Notes: generated from the letters alone by a model not told the origin. 64,000 bases of DNA from Corallium rubrum (GCA_964035015.1 OZ036008.1:2002376-2066375); one strand, 5' to 3'. Counted from the first letter of the stretch, positions 51,605 through 63,625 are shown. Translations and numbers: made by a program.

Positions 51605-52286
51605 CAGTGGCGGATACAGGATTTTTGCAAGGGGGGTGACTATAAGGTGCTCAGTTGCTTCTCTCAGAATATTTAACAAGGGCGCATGGGAGGGGGCCAA
51701 ACAGGCAATACTTACTACGTGGGGGCAGGGGAGCGACGAAGGTGCGACAAACCTCCAGGGGGGTCCGGGGGCATGCTCCCCCCGAAAAATTTTGAATTTA
51801 AGAGTCTCTGAAATAGCATTCCCTGCATTTTGAAAGAGTTTTGAAGGATATATAAATTACCAAACAAAATACGCAAATACATGAATACACCATATGCCGT
51901 CATTGTAGTGGACTCATGGGGATATGTTTTATACGTTTATGTTCCAAAATCACTATGTATATTCAGATTTCAGATTGAGATTGTATACAATACGTCTATA
52001 TATATAATCGTGATTCTTACTGTTTTAAAATTGGGGTTTCAAATTTACAAGATATTAGCGTATCATGATGTCCAATCTTATTGCAAAGGAGAGGCCATAG
52101 CTACGGCCTGTATCAATAAGCATTGTTATACAATATAATTTATGCACGTTTTACACACGAGTGACTGTTGTGATTTGTATAAACAGCAGCTAGTGTATCG
52201 CTGTATAATCCTGTATTGGTTGGGACAGGGAAGGGGGGTGACTAGTCACCCAGTCACCCCCCCCCCCCCCCCCCTATCCGCCCCTG
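51605..52286 (+). mobile_element. GGCGGATACAGG TIR element, copy B
   Basis: CAGTGGCGGATACAGG at the left and CTATCCGCCCCTG at the right, with GAACT directly duplicated (51600-51604, 52287-52291). It directly abuts the preceding MITE's target duplication. It carries a long poly-C tract near its right end. Confidence 0.8.
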
Positions 52287-52309
52287 GAACTGGAGTCATG
52301 CAAGAAAAG

Positions 52310-52460
52310 TAACGGTATTTCCAATGGCAAATGTAACTAGTTATCGTTACTTTCAGTTGATTTTTTGCAACTAGTAAAAGTTACAGTTACGGGTAAAGTT
52401 ACTCAAAAAATAGCGATTACATATGTAACTAGTTACTTGTAACAAAGTTTCTCACAACAC
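52310..52460. repeat. GTTAC/GTAACTAGTTAC repeat
   Basis: Clusters of AGTTAC and GTAACTAGTTAC, as on both sides of the hexamer array and at 31570-31700. Confidence 0.7.
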
Positions 52461-52773
52461 TGATATTCAATGCATTTTCTCAACTACCACTGAGCCGTAC
52501 ACCTCATTTTGACTCATGAGCTTTCTCGAACTCATTAATTGACTACGAAAGCCTGTAGAAAACGTAAATTAAGCCGACTTTTATATCTCAAATTTTCTTA
52601 AAATACAGTACTGATCCCTTTGAGAAGCTAAAAAAAATCTCAAAACATCTCGAAGTTTGTTACCATCACTCGCCATCTCACGCCATCCTTTAATACGTTC
52701 CACGGCAGCTTTGACCGTCAGAAGTTTCGGTGGAACTTACCAAGATGGCGTAGAATGGCGTAATGGGAGTCGA

Positions 52774-52815
52774 ACTTCTGGTGCATCTACTAGTAGATGC
52801 ATCAGGAGTTCGTGC
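52774..52815. repeat. 42 bp near-perfect palindrome
   Basis: CGAACTTCTGGTGCATCTAC pairs with GTAGATGCATCAGGAGTTCG with two mismatches and no spacer, 28 bp intronic of the donor at 52843. Confidence 0.8.
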
Positions 52816-52842
52816 AACGACATTGTGTGGACATAATCTTAC

Positions 52843-52933
52843 CATCAGAAACGGTAGCACTGAGATTCTTTTCCTGTTCTTCGTTGCCACGTTCCACTTC
52901 CACGAGAACATCTCTCTGCTCATCATGATCCAT
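52843..52933 (-). CDS. Candidate first exon of paralogue B
   Basis: ATG plus 30 codons, very acidic (MDHDEQRDVLVEVERGNEEQ...), ending G|GTAAGA in phase 1. Joined to 44953 it restores a Glu codon and gives 203 residues, close to the 201 of paralogue A, with the junction at the same place. The intron would be about 7.9 kb. The exon at 48522 has the same phase and is an alternative partner. Confidence 0.5.
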
Positions 52934-53576
52934 AATTAACTGGTTTCTATTCGAAAGCTAAGGGAGAAACAGAAGAGAAAAACAAAGCTTATAAACTAGA
53001 CAGTATAAACCCAGTTACTATGGTTACCGTTAGATTTGAGTTACAGGGCTCGAAATAACGGCTGGCTGGTTGCTGGCAAGCCTGCTATATAGATTTTTAA
53101 TAAGTATAGAATACGTAATTTTCACCCTATTAATACGTCAATATATTTTCAATTTTTCTTTTGAATTATTTTTAATTTCGTGTAACATATTTACATTGAG
53201 GCAGTTCAGTATTACATACATTGTATACTTTTCGTTTACCGATAATGGTTTCAAGAAATTTATAATTATATAATTTTAAAAAAAAACAAAACATATAAAG
53301 AGGTATACATGTACATACAAGCAAGATAGTACAAAAGGTGAAATTTATACATCTCTGATACAAGGTAAGTAGCTCTACAATTATGTAGTAAGCCGGATAT
53401 ATTAAATATAAATACAAAGTTGAAAGAAGAAGAATACTGTTATAAGACTAATATACCAATTGAATATTTATCATGCTAACTCAGTTGATCTCTTCTTTCT
53501 AAAACCATGCTGTTGTTTAGATAAGATTTTGATTTTTTTATAGCTTTTCTAATAATTTAGAGAAACTTGTGAGAAC

Positions 53577-53663
53577 TGCAACTGGATCACTTAGAGATAG
53601 CCCTGGTGACTCTCATTTAATAAATGAGAGTCACCAGGGCTATCTCTAAGTGATCCAGTTGCA
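53577..53663. repeat. Perfect 87 bp palindrome
   Basis: 43-base arms (TGCAACTGGATCACTTAGAG...) are exact complements around a single central base at 53620. Confidence 0.9.
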
Positions 53664-54593
53664 AATGTCAAATTAAATATATGTGTAAGAGGTTTACTAA
53701 TTTCCTTTGCAACTATTTGAATTACCGGCTTTAGAATTAATTTCATCATAACCAGGACTTTTATTTTGTTTTAAGTTATTTAATTCATTTAGTACCTCAT
53801 TTTCATCGGTAAACATACTTTCCATATAATTACCAGAAAGGTATCTTTCAAATGTAATCTGTGTGTTTTTAGAAATTTTTTAGTTGACTCGGTCCAATGT
53901 TAACAAAGTATTTATTGAATTTATATAGCTATTAGCTATTTCAATTGGTTCTTTAATTATTTCATTAGAGTTATTAGTAAAAATGAGTTTGGTAGTTGTT
54001 TAGTATTATTTTTATAATTTATTCAGAATGTTATTATTAGTTTTCCAAAAGCATCATTTAACAAAAAGTTCTTCATAATGCATTTTCTTTGCTGTTTTAA
54101 TTACATGATTTAGTTTATTTTTAAACTTTCTATTTCTAGTTTTATTTCAGTGATTGACTAGGATTTTTTACCCGCTTATAAAGTCTATTTTTCATCTGTA
54201 CTGACTTTGAAATACATTTTGTCATTCGTGGACTTTTAACTATATTAATATTTTTGTATGTTTTTTTTTTATCAGTGGAAAACTTGCTTTATAAATATTT
54301 TCAAACTGTTCAGGGAAATCATTAACGGGTTCTGATGGATTGTTAATAAGTATGACATTTTAATTCCCATGGCGTGGTTTTGATTTTGTTTATGAAAGAA
54401 GTAAAATTAGTTTCATTTATTAATCTTTTATAACTGAGTTTTTTTTAGTTTGATTTTTGAATATCTGATTTACAGACATGAAATATAGGTAAATGATCTG
54501 AGATGTCACTAAATATTATTCCATTCATGCTATTTTCAATTTTATTTACGTGATTAGTAATTATATTATCGATTAAAGTAGCAGTGTGCTGGG

Positions 54594-55222
54594 CAGAGGC
54601 GTAGGAACGGATTTAAAGTTGGGGGGGCGGGGGGGGGGGGTTGCTGAAGTCGACATGCAGATAATCAGTGACCGCATTTTTAGCGGGGTTCGGGGGTGCT
54701 CTCCCGGGAAATTTTGAAATCTAGAACCTCGGAAACACAATTTGCAGCAATTTGAGGAAACTTTTTCATCTAATTCTACAGCAAGCATAGTTCAAATTTT
54801 AGCATAAAAACGAAGAAATTATTAAACCAACATGCCTTAAAGCCTCGACAGACGACACTTCACAAAACTGAACACTTTTTAGGGATTGCATGCATTGAAG
54901 TCGCTTTAATAATCTTTCAATAACTGTGTTTAAACACCTACACAATAGCTTCTAATTCTTCGTCAACTTAGGTTCCGTATAATTAACTTTGTTGTCGTCG
55001 CCACTCGCGCCATTTTATCGAAAGGTAAGATTATAGACTCCGATTAATCGCAGACATTCTCAAATTTGTGGTTTATGACTGGTAAGCTGCTTTTTATTGA
55101 CAAACTTAAAAAATATGGTATACTAATACAAACAAGTGAAGTACAAATAAAGTAATTTTAATACGAACCAAAGATGAACCCCGTAGGTAGATTACCGTAA
55201 GTAGCTGCTCCCCTAGCCTCTG
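54594..55222. mobile_element. CAGAGGCGTAGGAACGG TIR element inside the LINE
   Basis: The left terminus CAGAGGCGTAGGAACGG is followed by a G-rich tract and CTCCCGGGAAATTTTGAAATCTAGA, as in other G-rich TIR elements of this window. A probable degraded right end is CCCCTAGCCTCTG at 55210-55222. It separates two parts of the LINE endonuclease. Confidence 0.6.
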
Positions 55223-55699
55223 TATGGTCGTACTAATACAATCACTAAATTTAGCAACGCTTGTCCGCTTGGTCTGACTTTCTTTTTCTTTTTTTTTGAA
55301 TTATGGGGAAATGACCAATTAGATAGACATTGAAATCTCCACCAAAAATGTTATTTCGTTTTCTTTATCAAGCTTATTTAAGATTCGATTCATTGATTTT
55401 TCAAATGCTTCAAATTTACTATTGGGTGGCCTGTAAATTACACCAATAATTTTATTTTTCCAGTTTGTGTTATTATTTCAATGAAGATAGATTCAATTAT
55501 TTCTTCTTGAATATATGTACTTTAAATGTTTTGCAACATATATACCAACTCCCCCACCGTTCTTATGCGTTCGTTCTGCATTGACGTAATTGTACGTACT
55601 TTGAGTTGAAAGTTTTATTGTTAGTGTCTTTTAGCCAGTTCTCTGTCATTCCAATTATTGAAAGTAATTTTGATCATTGAAAGTAATTCTGAAATTCTA

Positions 55700-56690
55700 A
55701 ACAGGTTTCAGAATATACTTTCAGGTTTTCATCTCGCGTGTAATTTCGTGTGTAAATGGTGTCCACACATGCCGAGATTAGCACCCCACAACTTGCAACC
55801 TGTTACATTATTCAAATTATTTAAATTGACGTCAGCAAATTATAATTTATTAGTTCGGTTGGATTACGAAATAATTTTTGAGCGATCATGACGAAAGAAA
55901 TCTTTGCCAGAAAAAATGGTTTCAGCCAAAAGGTAGATTGCGTGTGTATTGTGTATGTAAACTTTATTTAAGTGTCAAATGTATTAATAGCGAACAACTT
56001 GGCCACAAAACTAAAATCAAACGGCAGACGTTGTAATCTAACTCTGGGCACAGTGTCCGACTTTTTCAATTAAGTCGATATCACTAGGGCAATATGGAGT
56101 TAAATTACCGTATTGTCATAGTGATATCTCCCGTTGCGTTAAACGCCAAAGATATGGATTAAGAAGAGATGTGACAGCGAGAAGAGGCAACAATAAATAC
56201 GACTTAAAACCACTGAAAAAACGACCAAAAAATTACGACAAAGACCGAAAACGATGTCGACCGAAATTGCAACTGAAAGAACAAGGATGTATCCTGTTCA
56301 AAGTCGGCAAATAGATCATGAAGAGAACCGAATGATGCCTTATTATATTTATTTGTCAACAACGAAAAAAGTAAGAAACCGCGAACGAGAAAAACAATCT
56401 TAGTTAAAAGAGTAGACTGAATTGACAGTGTTTGGTGACAAAAGCATACTGAGAAAGTTCAACAGTAGGTATGAGTTAAAACGGAAGAAATCTTGAAAAT
56501 GAAAATCATTATAAATAATATCTTGTCTAGATCGAGTTGTCTTTGGCCTTTACTTGGCCACTCTTTACATCTATTTTTGAATGAAAATTTGTCGGCATTT
56601 GGTGCATCTCGTTTTATTTTTTTTTAATATTGACTTTACATGTTATTTCGATGTGTCAATACATGCATGACTACAGACTATTGTGCATGT
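55700..56690. other. No gene recognised
   Basis: AT-rich. 56190-56280 shows spaced ACGAC/CGACC motifs like those in the MITE at 16244. Nothing more is supported. Confidence 0.45.
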
Positions 56691-56699
56691 GTGTTATTA

Positions 56700-56960
56700 A
56701 AGGTGCTGTTATTCGATGCGATTTTTCTTGCAACTTACAACAAATTTACTCGTTAAAAAAAATCGTAAGTTGCAGGGTGTTACACGTTCAGCAACTTGCG
56801 ATTTTTGTTGTAAGTTGCGGCAAAGTAGAACCCATCCAACTTTTCTTGGAACTTGCAACACGGCAAAAATAACAAAATCGCAAGTTGCTATGGGATGTTA
56901 CACGGTGCGATTTTTTATGCAACTTACATTAACATTCAGTGATTTGTTGCAAGAAAAATC
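56700..56960. repeat. TGTTACACGGTGCGATTTTT / TTGCAACTTAC repeat
   Basis: Several direct and inverted copies of GCGATTTTT(C)TTGCAACTT and TGTTACACG(G)T. A single related piece flanks the MITE at 7955. Confidence 0.7.
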
Positions 56961-57266
56961 TGGGGCCATTATCCTATATCAGCTATGTTTACAGTTTACT
57001 GTGTTTCTTCGCAGTGTGTCGAAGCTCAAATACACAAGTTAGACCATATGAACTGACCATATAAACCCAAAGGGCACCCCTTTGCCTCTCCTGGAAAAAT
57101 CCCCCTCTCCAGTTCCGGCGTCCCTGATGATGATGTTATGATGATGATGATGATGATTTCACAATACATTATTACTCGAGCTACCTATGGTAGAACGAGT
57201 CTAGGTTTCGGCTCCGTTTTTGCGGATACTGGTTGTAAACCATAATCCGCTATGTCATGAGCGCGG

Positions 57267-57324
<58 letters not shown>
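57267..57324 (+). repeat. (GT)n dinucleotide
   Basis: About 29 GT units. Confidence 0.97.
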
Positions 57325-57328
<4 letters not shown>

Positions 57329-57619
57329 ATGTTTTCGTCAATCACGTGATCAACGCAAAGGACCAATAGCAACAGTCCGAATCAGCATATTTATATGTCC
57401 GAAGGGTTTTACGAACGTTGTACCAGAGCAACGAATGGGAGATAAAAAATTGGGTTTTGTTTCATGTAATGAATATTTGCGCGCTATCACAAGACGCCAA
57501 GAAATATGATGACAAGTCGACAGCTGACAGTGGGCTACTAGTCTGTTGGTATAAATTTGAACGGTTGTGAGAATTTTTGTGGATTGTCTGGTTTCGAAAC
57601 AATATGTATTTCAGCATTT

Positions 57620-58410
57620 TAATACATTTTTATGTATGTATACACTGTTGTTTTATACTATAAATACAAGCGCGCGCACCTCGCGGTGACTGCATATTTA
57701 CACGCAATACTTTCTCGTATACAAAGTGTTTATACTCTAATAATTCCGGAACGCGTTTCGACTTTGTCGCTTAAACGACAAGCTTTCCAAGGACGAAGAA
57801 ACAGTGTGAGCGCTTGTTTGGCTTCAGATTAAAGATCTTTCTGAAATCTGAATGCCCTTTTAACTATTAAATGTTTCAAGTGTTTACGTGTTAAGCGCTC
57901 GGCCAAGATGTTTTAGTTATTTTTATGTATGTATGTATGTATGTATGTATGTATGTATGTATGTATGTATGTATGTATGTATGTATGTATGTATGTATGT
58001 ATGTATGTATGTATGTATGTATGTATGTATGTATGTATGTATGTATGTATGTATGTATGTATGTATGTATGTATGTATGTATGTATGTATGTATGTATGT
58101 ATGTACTGTTGTTTTATACTATAAATACAAGCGCGCGGTGACTGCATATTTACATGCAATACTTTCTCGTGTTCAATACAGCATCACGTAATAAAACCAC
58201 ACAAGGTGTTACTATGCTAATTCCGGAACGCGCTTCGACTTTGTCGCCTAAACGACAAGCTTTCCAAGGACGAAGAAACATGCAGTGTGAGCGCTTTAAT
58301 ATTTGGCTTCGGATTAAAGATATTTCTGAAATCTGAATGCCCTTTTAACTATTAATTAAATGTTTCAAGTGTTTACATGTTAGGCGCTCGGCCAAGATGT
58401 TTTATCGTGC
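57620..58410 (+). repeat. Tandem duplication of about 300 bp units separated by a microsatellite
   Basis: ACTGTTGTTTTATACTATAA through GGCCAAGATGTTTTA occurs at about 57644-57914 and 58105-58400, with small indels (for example, an extra segment near 58175-58195 in the second). Each unit is preceded by TATGTATG. Confidence 0.9.
57923..58104 (+). repeat. (TATG)n array, about 45 copies
   Basis: Perfect TATG units; YVCM/HTYI ORFs are artefacts. Confidence 0.98.
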
Positions 58411-58618
58411 TTGGCACTGTTTATGTTACATGTAGAGTATTCAATACTTGTTCAAAAAACGCGTTGAACATTCATTTATTGGGACGCATCAATGCATGTG
58501 TTACGAGAGTCTAAAAACATAAACAATATAAAACATAAAAATATCATATTCTTTAAAATGCGATTAGCGTCCACGTTTCCTGTTTTTGCCGATTTACCTA
58601 AACGTGAATTCAAACATT

Positions 58619-58650
58619 TTAGGTTAGGGGTTAGAGATTAGGGTTAAAGT
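58619..58650 (+). repeat. Telomere-like TTAGGG degenerate patch
   Basis: TTAGGTTAGGGGTTAGAGA followed by TTAGGGTTAAAG, five degenerate units. Confidence 0.6.
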
Positions 58651-58884
58651 GCCTATGAAATGAAAAAATGAGTATGGCATTTTTTACACAGACTGAAAGA
58701 TGTTCAGCCAAATAATAGTCTCAGAAAGTTTGGCGTAATTCTGATGAATATTTTTCGAGTTACAACGCGTTGAAGTTGCCAATTTTGCCATATTTTCGAA
58801 TAAAAAGTACGAAAAGTCTGGGACCGAGTTTAGGCCGCGATGACGTAGGCGTGTGGACTCATCGTAAATTTCACTGTGATGATA

Positions 58885-59070
58885 CAGGTAAATACAGCAA
58901 GATAGGGCTTTGGAAAACGAGTCAGAAAACGAATATTTTGTTTCACCAGCTACTATAGAAGACGAAGAATCAAGTGATATGATTAAGCAGCAGTTTTTGG
59001 TTGATGCTGATAGTGATGAACCATCAGATCATGATGCAGTCGAGAGGCGATCGTCGATGAGGTTCGTCGA
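58885..59070 (+). other. Coding-like acidic segment
   Basis: An open frame reads ENESENEYFVSPATIEDEES, then DADSDEPSDHDAVERRSSMR, before a stop. Its acidic, serine-rich composition suggests an N-terminal exon, perhaps of a transposon protein. There is no start codon in a good context, and no family is recognised. Confidence 0.3.
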
Positions 59071-59099
59071 ATAGACGTCGATTGGAAATATTGTCCAAA

Positions 59100-60200
59100 G
59101 ATTTGGCAGTGTTACACTTAATAGTAAATTATTCTGATTATTGCCGAGTATTAACAAAACGAATAGAATTAAAACAGCAATATTTTCTATTCTATATGTT
59201 TCTATTATATATAATATACAATATATTCACACATAACTCAAGCCAGTATTCACGTGTGTGCCGACTGCCGGGTACAGATAAATTACGTTGGGTCTTAGCT
59301 AGATTCCCGTAATATTATAAAGCAAATAGTACTGCGGATAACACAAAGTCTTTAAAATGCGCAAGCAAAGATGTGACGTGAGTCAAAAGTCGGGACGATG
59401 CCTAGGCAAATCGGATTTTTGTACATCATACATAATTTCCGTTCCGTTCTTCTGCTGTCGCTCTGGTGCATGCGAATCATTTTTCGGCTGATCTATACCA
59501 CAATATCGTCCTTTCGAAGGCTGGGTTTGGGGCATAGTCCATAATCATAGCGGCGAAACATAATCTTATATATTTTATTGGCCGTTCCCCTAAAATATAC
59601 TATTCCACCTGATTGTTGTGATATACGAAACTTCGATCAGTACGACATTTATAGTTCGAGTCGTCTAGCGTTACAATATTCCGCTCTGGTTCTTGGTCCT
59701 ATTATTATGACTAATTTGCTCTGAGTTACTGTTTATATATCCCACATTTCAGCGACTCATGCAATTTCAGCTGGTTTGTTCAATCACGACATAATTTGCG
59801 CAGGCAACAAAACTGTGTTGGTCATGTTAATAACCAAATACTTAATATTACTGACTTATAATATGTAAAGAAACTCGCGCTAGAGATTAAGTTGAACATA
59901 TATGCATGGATCGAATGCGGACAACTGTACAGTAAAATAGTGTATACGTTCAAGGCTAACATTAACATTACTAAAGGCATCTTATTTGTAGTGAAAACCA
60001 GTTCTCTGTAACATGACTGCTAAACTGATATCTGATTATTGTTCAATAGTAATATAGTACAAGTGAAGTGCTGCCTCAAATGGCAGGAATTTCCTGATTT
60101 ATAGTTTCTGATGTTTTACGAAATTGCCCGAAAAAACCCCTAGGCTGATATTATTAATTGCAACAGACACCAGAGTATTTACAGATCTACTGTATTTTTA
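59100..60200. other. No gene recognised
   Basis: AT-rich. About 60010-60190 resembles the complement of 19130-19300, so it is probably a dispersed repeat. Confidence 0.45.
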
Positions 60201-60220
60201 ATATATTGTTCTACCAACCG

Positions 60221-62917
60221 GTATCCGGTCGTTTCGCTACAGAGTCGTTTCGCTACAAGTCGTTTCGCTACATACATAAAGTCAGTCGTTTCGCTACATT
60301 AGTCGTTTCGCTACTTGCGTTAAGTCGTCGCTTCGGCTATTAAGTTGATTTGCTACAGTCATGTAAGTTTATCTCTTATTAATAACGTTTTAAGTGTGCC
60401 GATGTGCGAATACGAATATTATTGTATTGAAAGTGGGTCTGGAACTAGACTAATAAATGCAAAGCTTACATGTGACAAAGTTTCTCACCATATCCAATAT
60501 TCGGGCCAAATGTTTAGTAGTGACACTAGTAGCTGGACTTAGCTGCACCACATATATTGCAGCCTCTTGAGTTGAATAGACTGTTTCTCTAGAGGATCGA
60601 ATCTTTAATAAGAATAATATAGAGGTTTAATGGTCGTGTATGGCTGCCTACAAGCGCTCGTACTGGGTACGACCAGGTATGACGAATCAGCAAATTTATT
60701 CAAGATGGAAATCAAAAAGATGGAATCTGATAATATCTTGATATTATAGTAATGGAAGACAAATTCGGTGAGTGTTTTGTTGATTAACTCTATAATTACA
60801 TCGAATAGTTAAATGAAGCCGACAAAAGTTTAAAAATCAGCCTAGAAAGTTTGTAGTGTACTATAAAGTGTAGTATAGCAAAGTGTAAAGTAAAGCAAGT
60901 TTATTCTGTAATTAAATCACTCAAGAAAATTACCAACTGGTTGTGCATTATTGTATTTCTGTAGCCGGTATTGAAGTGCGAGGAAAATCTAGTGATAAAA
61001 TTCACCAATTCTTGATGTATATTCGGTTTGGATTTAACATCCATTGTATTATAATTAAATGCCATTTAAAGCTAATTATGTTATATACATTTTTTTCACC
61101 AAAATATTTTCTCAGGCTTTGGTAGTGGCTACAGAAATACAGTAATATGCAACGAACTACAAAAATTTAATATTTAGAACAGTTTAGAATTAAAACTGAT
61201 ATATTGTTATGATATTCATACAGTGTATTAATGTTACTTTGCATTGTTTGTTTTTGCATAACATAGCTTAAACTGTTGGTCCATTCAAATGTGAGCAGGC
61301 ATTCAACAGCTGTTTCACATTGCGTTCACCATTCTCAAATTCTTCCCAAAGGTTAAAGATTCTAGCTTGCAGATTCCTGTACTTCTTTCGCTGACTTCTT
61401 TCCAGCTTCTTGTCAGACACTAGCCGGATCTGGAGGGAGGTTAAACGAGCTTCTCTGTGGAGTAGGTTGATGAGAAGGTACATTGGAAGCTGTGACTTTC
61501 CAGATGCACGGCGGTTCAACCCATGATGCCATCCTTCAACATCATTATTTGTGCGAACAGACTGCATGTATACACTCCAAGATGATGGTGGCCAAGTTGC
61601 ACTTTCAATCCATGTGGACTTCACATACTGGGTGAACTCACGCAGTTGGGATGTCGACGCTTTATTCTCTAATTTGTGGAACATTAGTGTAATTTTTGTC
61701 TTGGGGAGAAAGGGTAAAGCCATAATCTTTCTAAGGTATGTGTGGGTACCACGGTCATTAGTGTAGGCACCTTGAAGACCTATAACATAACATTTATAAC
61801 ATAAGATTTTAGTGAAAAAATTGCGCCCATAGCTGACACCCATCCCACGGAACAATCACGCTTGGTTATGATGCCAGCCTCCTAACCCCACTAGGACTCC
61901 AATATTAGTCGATGGACGACTTCGACTGGTTGCATGGGAGGACTTGCACCGAGACCCAAACTCATAACGCGCACCTACGCGTATTGATGCCACCTTTAAC
62001 TTTTGCCAGCCACAGGATAGTTCTAAGTAGCAATCTATTTATATCCATATCAAAACAACACTGATGAAATTGTGGTACAAGAAGATCTGTAATGCGCATG
62101 ACATAAAAGTAACATCTTAATTTGCTAGTTCGAAAAACGGTTCTAGAACATTTAGTAATCCTATAATAAGCGAAAGGGAGAAGTGGGGTAACTGTGAACA
62201 AGATAACACGCACATGGTCTTGGTCAACTGGGAATCATGGAACCATGCTAAAAAGATATAAAAACAGGTCGTCATAGTATCTACATGTCATCACATCAAT
62301 TAGTACTCGGATGCGAAACTGCGTTAACAACATAATGTTTGAAAAGACACTCGAAGGCTAAGGATCTTTCTTTAAGAATTCGGGTGGTTTTTGTATTTTC
62401 GAATACACTTCGCATCTTAAAATAATTTGTATTTTCGGATGATTTTTTGTATTTCGCATACACTTTGCATTCAACCTTGGGATTTTTCTTGGGATTTTTC
62501 CAGAGCAAACAGTTCCGGTTTTAAAAAAAGCTGATTTCAATGTTAATTTATTTTAAAATTTATCATACTCAGTGATCATACTCCACTAGCCTTAAGTTAA
62601 CCAGTACTAGTCCCTGCGTTCTTTATGTATTCGTTTGATTTAGACAAGATGAAGTACTTTATCCAAATAAAGTATTACTGATACAGTGGGCTCAGATTGC
62701 TAATATATGCGAAACACGGAAAGTGTTTTTCAGGGGTTCTTTACGAAACTTGATCTTGGCAACACTGTCGGTCATATAAAGAGGGACAGACGAAAGATGT
62801 AGCGAAACGACTTCATGTATGTAGCGAAACGACTTCACGTATGTAGCGAAATGACTTTATGTATGTAGCGAAACGACTTGTAGCGAAACGACTCTGTAGC
62901 GAAACGACCGGTTATTC
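60221..62917 (-). mobile_element. Mutator-type element (2.7 kb) with 10 bp target duplication
   Basis: Inverted termini consist of several copies of GTCGTTTCGCTACA; the first 60 or so bases match between the two ends after the outermost few. CTACCAACCG is duplicated at 60211-60220 and 62918-62927. A Mutator-like transposase exon lies inside, on the minus strand. The 9-11 bp duplication and the encoded protein agree on class. Confidence 0.85.
61268..61779 (-). CDS. MULE transposase, C-terminal exon
   Basis: After a TTATGTTATAG acceptor the frame reads GLQGAYTNDRGTHTYLRKIM, then ALPFLP, TWIESATWPPSSWSVY and RTNNDVEGWHHGLNRR, to a stop at 61268. This is the conserved C-terminal part of animal MULE-type transposases; the NDVEGWH Glu is the likely third catalytic acid. 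The N-terminal part with the first two acids was not found between here and 62900, so the element may be non-autonomous or have exons I could not identify. The flanking inverted repeats show that it belongs to the 60221-62917 element. Confidence 0.8.
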
Positions 62918-62927
62918 CTACCAACCG

Positions 62928-63119
62928 CTTTGTTGGCAAATATAATACACCCAGACAAAATATTCGTATCAATATTAATAATACCAGTACTGTTACTACC
63001 AGCTGAAATAACATCAACATTATAGCACAAAAGTCACCTTCATGTCGAGTTGAATACTCTTTGACTCTTACATTGTGTGCACCAATTTGGGCACGATATT
63101 GCTCAATTGTTATACCCAT
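62928..63119 (-). pseudogene. ORF start MGITIEQYRAQIG..., cut by the Mutator-type element
   Basis: The frame opens MGITIEQYRAQIGAHNVRVK and has a strongly hydrophobic stretch (MLFQLVVTVLVLLILIRIF). It runs into the inserted element at 62927. Removing the insertion and one copy of the duplication lets the frame continue for about ten codons at 60210-60171 before a stop. The opening resembles, from memory, the N-termini of some retrotransposon ORFs in cnidarians; that is inference only. Confidence 0.4.
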
Positions 63120-63222
63120 TTACGGAATTAGTTACGTAAATATTTAAAAGTCTTACCTCTACAAATATTTCTTTTTTCCACAAGCACTGCAGCTTGGTTC
63201 AGTAAGAGTACGTTTACGTTTG

Positions 63223-63625
63223 TCAACAGGCACAAATTATGCCTTCGTTTGTATAGTTTTCAGCGAGCACTACGACTTCGCTAAGTTTGATTTTAACGAA
63301 CACAATGGCTTCGTTTATATTTTTGACGAGCACAATGGCTTCGTTTGATTTGATTTGCGTGATACACACACGCAGATAGTGTCTGATCAGAATGATGATC
63401 AGCGCGAACACAATGGCTCCTGTGAGAAGCAATAAACTCACACCAATATACACCTAAAAATAGAAGAAAACAACCGTAGAATCACTTACCAAAATATAGA
63501 ATTTTTTAAAAACCTGAAAATAGATACCTTACCTCGAAAAGACGATATTTCCTCACCGAAATTGACCAACACAAGACACGCTCAAAGATAGACTTCGAAT
63601 GCTTTACATGTATAATATACCTCAT
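63223..63625 (-). CDS. Small single-pass membrane protein, two exons
   Basis: Seen: exon 1 63625-63533 (ATG, 31 codons, ending GAG|GTAAGG) and exon 2 63453-63223 (CTATTTTTAG acceptor). They join in phase 0 to 107 residues. An in-frame stop lies just upstream of the ATG. Exon 2 opens with a long hydrophobic helix (VYIGVSLLLLTGAIVFALII) followed by basic residues. Four imperfect repeats come next: NEAIVLVK, NEAIVFVK, SEVVVLAE, NEGIICAC. I recognise no family. Membrane insertion is predicted from hydrophobicity only. Confidence 0.45.

Larger units (their letters stand above)
53466..55690 (-). pseudogene. Decayed LINE ORF2 (endonuclease and reverse transcriptase pieces)
   Basis: Minus-strand frames, broken by stops and shifts, show endonuclease motifs in order: THKNGGGVGIYVAKHL, IIGVIYRPPNSKFEAF, GGDFNV, and later FSDISDHLPIFHV. 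Reverse-transcriptase pieces follow: a KSPGYDEI-like segment, then KQQHGFRKKRST. These are the signature of an APE-type non-LTR retrotransposon (CR1/L2/jockey group). The endonuclease is split by an insertion at about 54594-55300. An 87 bp palindrome lies in the reverse-transcriptase part. It cannot be functional. Confidence 0.8.

Noticed and set aside
57888-58191. YVCM/HTYI repeat ORFs
   Set aside because: Translations of (TATG)n.
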